Source: Erwinia sp050410775 (GTDB lineage: Bacteria > Pseudomonadota > Gammaproteobacteria > Enterobacterales > Enterobacteriaceae). From it: a stretch of 64,000 bases of DNA. The position numbers were made by a program, and so were the translations under genes. The notes beneath the pieces are model-generated. The model worked only from the letters and a program-made list of their open reading frames with translations, did not search any database and was not told the DNA's origin. Positions 63,901-64,000 of the stretch are shown piece after piece. Where the stretch lies: assembly GCF_050410775.1 (NCBI RefSeq), contig NZ_CP191229.1; one strand, given 5' to 3'. Within the stretch, counting starts at the first letter, position 1, and every line of letters starts with the position of its first letter.

Positions 63901-64000
63901 CGGCGGGCGAGGTGCTGGGCAGCAGCACGGCGGACAGCAGCGGCATCTGGCGCTTTGCGGTGGCGGAGCTGGCGGACGGCGAGCACAGCTTCACGGCCGA
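57939..64000 (+). CDS. Giant Ig-repeat adhesin, BapA-like (3' end outside window)
   Basis: Open frame of about 2,020 codons without stop to the window end. Start at ATG 57939 (MINININMRSV) with GAAGAAGG 5 nt upstream; an in-frame ATG at 57924 has no site. Residues 1-140 are a BapA-type N-terminal domain, followed by the hydrophobic stretch LPFLLLGGAAAAGGIAIAAS and a Gly run (about 140-170). From about 182 on, bacterial Ig-like domains of ~85-105 residues repeat, each ending in DxAGN...; two kinds alternate (LTDDVGPVTGEIADG type and AGNAEPGAAIVITDP type). No Cys. Such proteins leave by type I secretion; the C-terminal signal and exporter genes lie outside. Likely role in biofilm and surface attachment. 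GC-rich, unlike the regulators upstream. Confidence 0.92.
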   Translation, partial: MININMRSVRGIVSSYSVDTKTDRTTTIRIPHHGAINVELLDSTTGYAPQMVMTKRVGNNLLIVVGGDDFEHPDIVLEDYYDNDNVHLIGLGENGQYYEYVPTSGDVAEYPPALAEGYSGEQVLGGEGFASADPAAGDNNFGWLPFLLLGGAAAAGGIAIAASHGGGGGGDDSHDAADKTISVTMNPVTDADNNGRPELSGTSNSPDSQVVIQLPDGTQITSQTDSEGSWSVEAPASQPNGTITVIVTDNAGNNGRFTEEYHDVTPPEAAVINVNDNEQIAGKAEPGSTVIITDGTTGETITVDVDENGDWGVQPNPINEGDSDVTIVVVDPAGNVSPEADASRPDTTAPDNISSGIVVDSITLTDDVGSVTGEIADGGVTDDARPTFSGKATADIDHVNIYDNGELIGSAPVDADGNWIWMPEQDLADGPAHDLSAAAVDAAGNGGTKTDGWSFTVDTSTVAPEITVNTEDELAGNAEPGAAIVITDPADNSVTETVADADGHWSIQPNPAGVGDKDVVVEVTDEAGNSSTIIIDGPADSTAPDNQTSGIIIDSISLTDDVGPVTGEIADGSVTDDARPTFSGSATADIDHVNIYDNGELAGSAPVDADGNWSWMPEQDLADGSAHDLTVTAVDAAGNEGPAVSGTADGGWSFTVDTSVPDNQTSGIVTDSISLTDDVGPVTGEIADGGVTDDARPTFSGKATADIDRVNIYDNGELIGSAPVDAEGNWSWTPEQDLTDGSEHDLSAAAVDAAGNEGAKRDGWSFTVDTSTVAPEITVNTEDELAGNAEPGATIVITDPADDSVTETVADADGHWSIQPNPAGVGDKDVVVEVTDEAGNSSSIVIDGPADSTAPDNQISGIIIDSISLTDDVGPVTGEIADGSVTDDARPAYAGTATKDIDHVNIYDSGELIGSAAVDADGSWSWTPDSALASGAHALTVSAVDAAGNEGPQVSGTADAAWDFSVLTSAPAQPSIENVVDDYSQGEDADTGFLQKGQSTNDSTLTVNGNAGAGLTVVVWATDAAGNKVNVGEGVADSEGRWSITTAPLGEDGSYDLTATAVNAAGVPSAETGAFNVELDTAAPAAAVAQLIDAQGDVQGAVADGGVTDDRAPVLKGTAEAGATVAVYLDGSSTAVGSTVAGADGSWSLALGTLTDGGHSWQVKVTDAAGNETRGESSAFSLDSSSVALTIDQANDDAGSLTGAVLNGGLTDDSTPELQGTAQAGAVVTIRDAAGVVLGSSTADSSGIWRFAVAELTDGEHSFTAEVTNAAGNRSEATFTLTVDATAPILPVITGMTDDVGTVQETFTVSGSVTDDPAPTFTGTAEAGSLVTLYDGDTVLGSVRADAAGGWSYTPTTNLVDGEHSISVTSTDAAGNVSAPGADWSFTLDTSTIAPEITINTEGELAGNAEPGAAIVITNPTDGSKTETVADADGHWSIKPNPVDVGAEDAVVEATDKAGNSNSTIIEGPADSTPPDNQTSGIVADSITLTDDVGAVTGEIADGSVIDDVRPTFSGKATADIDRVNIYDNGELAGSAVVDADGNWSWTPEQDLADGSAHDLTVTAVDAAGNEGPAVSGTADGGWSFTVDTSAPGEDAFTENSITLTDDVGPVQGVIADGATTDDARPTYSGSISAAGVAEGVVSVNIYDSGELVGSAAVDADGNWSWTPDSALASGAHALTVSAVDAAGNEGPQVSGTADAAWDFSVLTSAPAEPSIENVVDDYSQGEDADTGFLQKGQSTNDSTLTVNGNAGAGMTVVLWALDAAGNKVNVGEGVADSEGRWSITTAPLGEDGSYDLTATAVNAAGVSSAETGAFNVVLDTLVPAAAEATLMDAQGEVQGAVADGGVTDDRAPVLKGTAEAGATVAVYLDGSSTAVGSTVAVYLDGSSTAVGSTVADAEGSWSLALGTLADGEHSWQVKVTDAAGNETRGESSAFTLDSSSVALTIDQANDDVGSVTGAVLNGGLTDDSTPELQGTAQAGAVVTIRDAAGEVLGSSTADSSGIWRFAVAELADGEHSFTA
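60648..61735 (+). repeat. First copy of a 2,220-bp long-range repeat in the adhesin
   Basis: This block recurs from 62868 to at least 64000. Aligned points: 60721/62941, 60841/63061, 61261/63481, all 2,220 bp apart. Copies differ by scattered single bases and one 45-bp duplication. Confidence 0.85.
62868..64000 (+). repeat. Second copy of the 2,220-bp repeat (continues past the window)
   Basis: Counterpart of 60648-61735; the offset becomes 2,265 bp after the 45-bp tandem duplication at 63528-63617. Encodes multiple Ig domains in the same order as the first copy. Confidence 0.85.
63528..63617 (+). repeat. 45-bp perfect tandem duplication inside an Ig domain
   Basis: Two identical 45-bp units (63528-63572 and 63573-63617), each coding TVAVYLDGSSTAVGS. 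The paralogous domain at about 61306-61350 has the unit once. In frame, so the protein stays open but one Ig domain gains 15 residues. Confidence 0.95.

Overview
The window looks like a chromosomal segment of a gamma-proteobacterium of the Enterobacterales, most likely Erwiniaceae (Pantoea/Erwinia-like). The first half follows the backbone known from the 92-minute region of Escherichia coli: tyrB, yjbQ, yjbR, uvrA, ssb, yjcB, (c-di-GMP gene), soxS, soxR, ghxP, yjcE, actP-yjcH-acs, gltP. Protein identity to the E. coli counterparts is high by eye. The genus is inference; no rRNA or tRNA gene is present to settle it.

Layout. 1-7050: backbone housekeeping and repair genes (tyrB end, yjbQ, yjbR, a zinc alcohol dehydrogenase, uvrA and ssb diverging around a LexA box). 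7051-14005: an accessory insert between ssb and yjcB with a VirK/YbjX-type protein, a nitroreductase, an IS3-type transposase remnant, long non-coding stretches and a two-gene flippase plus ATP-grasp unit. 14006-30676: backbone again, but with a membrane diguanylate cyclase in the slot that holds the phosphodiesterase gene yjcC/pdeC in E. coli, an extra glutathione transferase, and a LysR/CidA/CidB/YfaZ block before the acetate uptake and activation operon. 30900-45600: signalling and metabolism (aer with a FliA promoter, one-piece dihydroxyacetone kinase, a PAS-rich GGDEF-EAL protein, LysR-regulated redox genes, a LysE-type exporter, cytoplasmic trehalase). 45674-51065: umuD with a LexA box and an unknown partner ORF, xdhC-like gene, and a nitrosative-stress group (DUF1971/YeaR-like gene, norV-norW with a sigma-54 promoter). 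51354-53545: CadC-like regulator, FidL-like membrane protein and a second YfaZ. 53546-55501: AT-rich, nearly gene-free stretch with a decayed lipoprotein gene. 55502-64000: two regulators, an OmpA-like lipoprotein and the first ~2,020 codons of a giant Ig-repeat adhesin that runs off the window.

How the parts fit. Several stress circuits can be read from sites in the DNA: SOS (LexA boxes at uvrA/ssb and umuD), superoxide (exact SoxR operator between soxS and soxR), nitric oxide (sigma-54 promoter at norV), motility (FliA promoter at aer) and catabolite control (perfect CRP site near yjcB). The right end is a surface-adhesion locus with its own regulators. The most unusual points are: a probable ATC start codon for treF; a cyclase replacing a phosphodiesterase next to soxS; a umuD operon whose second gene is not umuC; an exact 384-bp triplication of PAS domains; recent tandem and 2,220-bp repeats in the adhesin; and a lone flippase/ATP-grasp pair. 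I did not find a clearly new defence or mobile system in this window.
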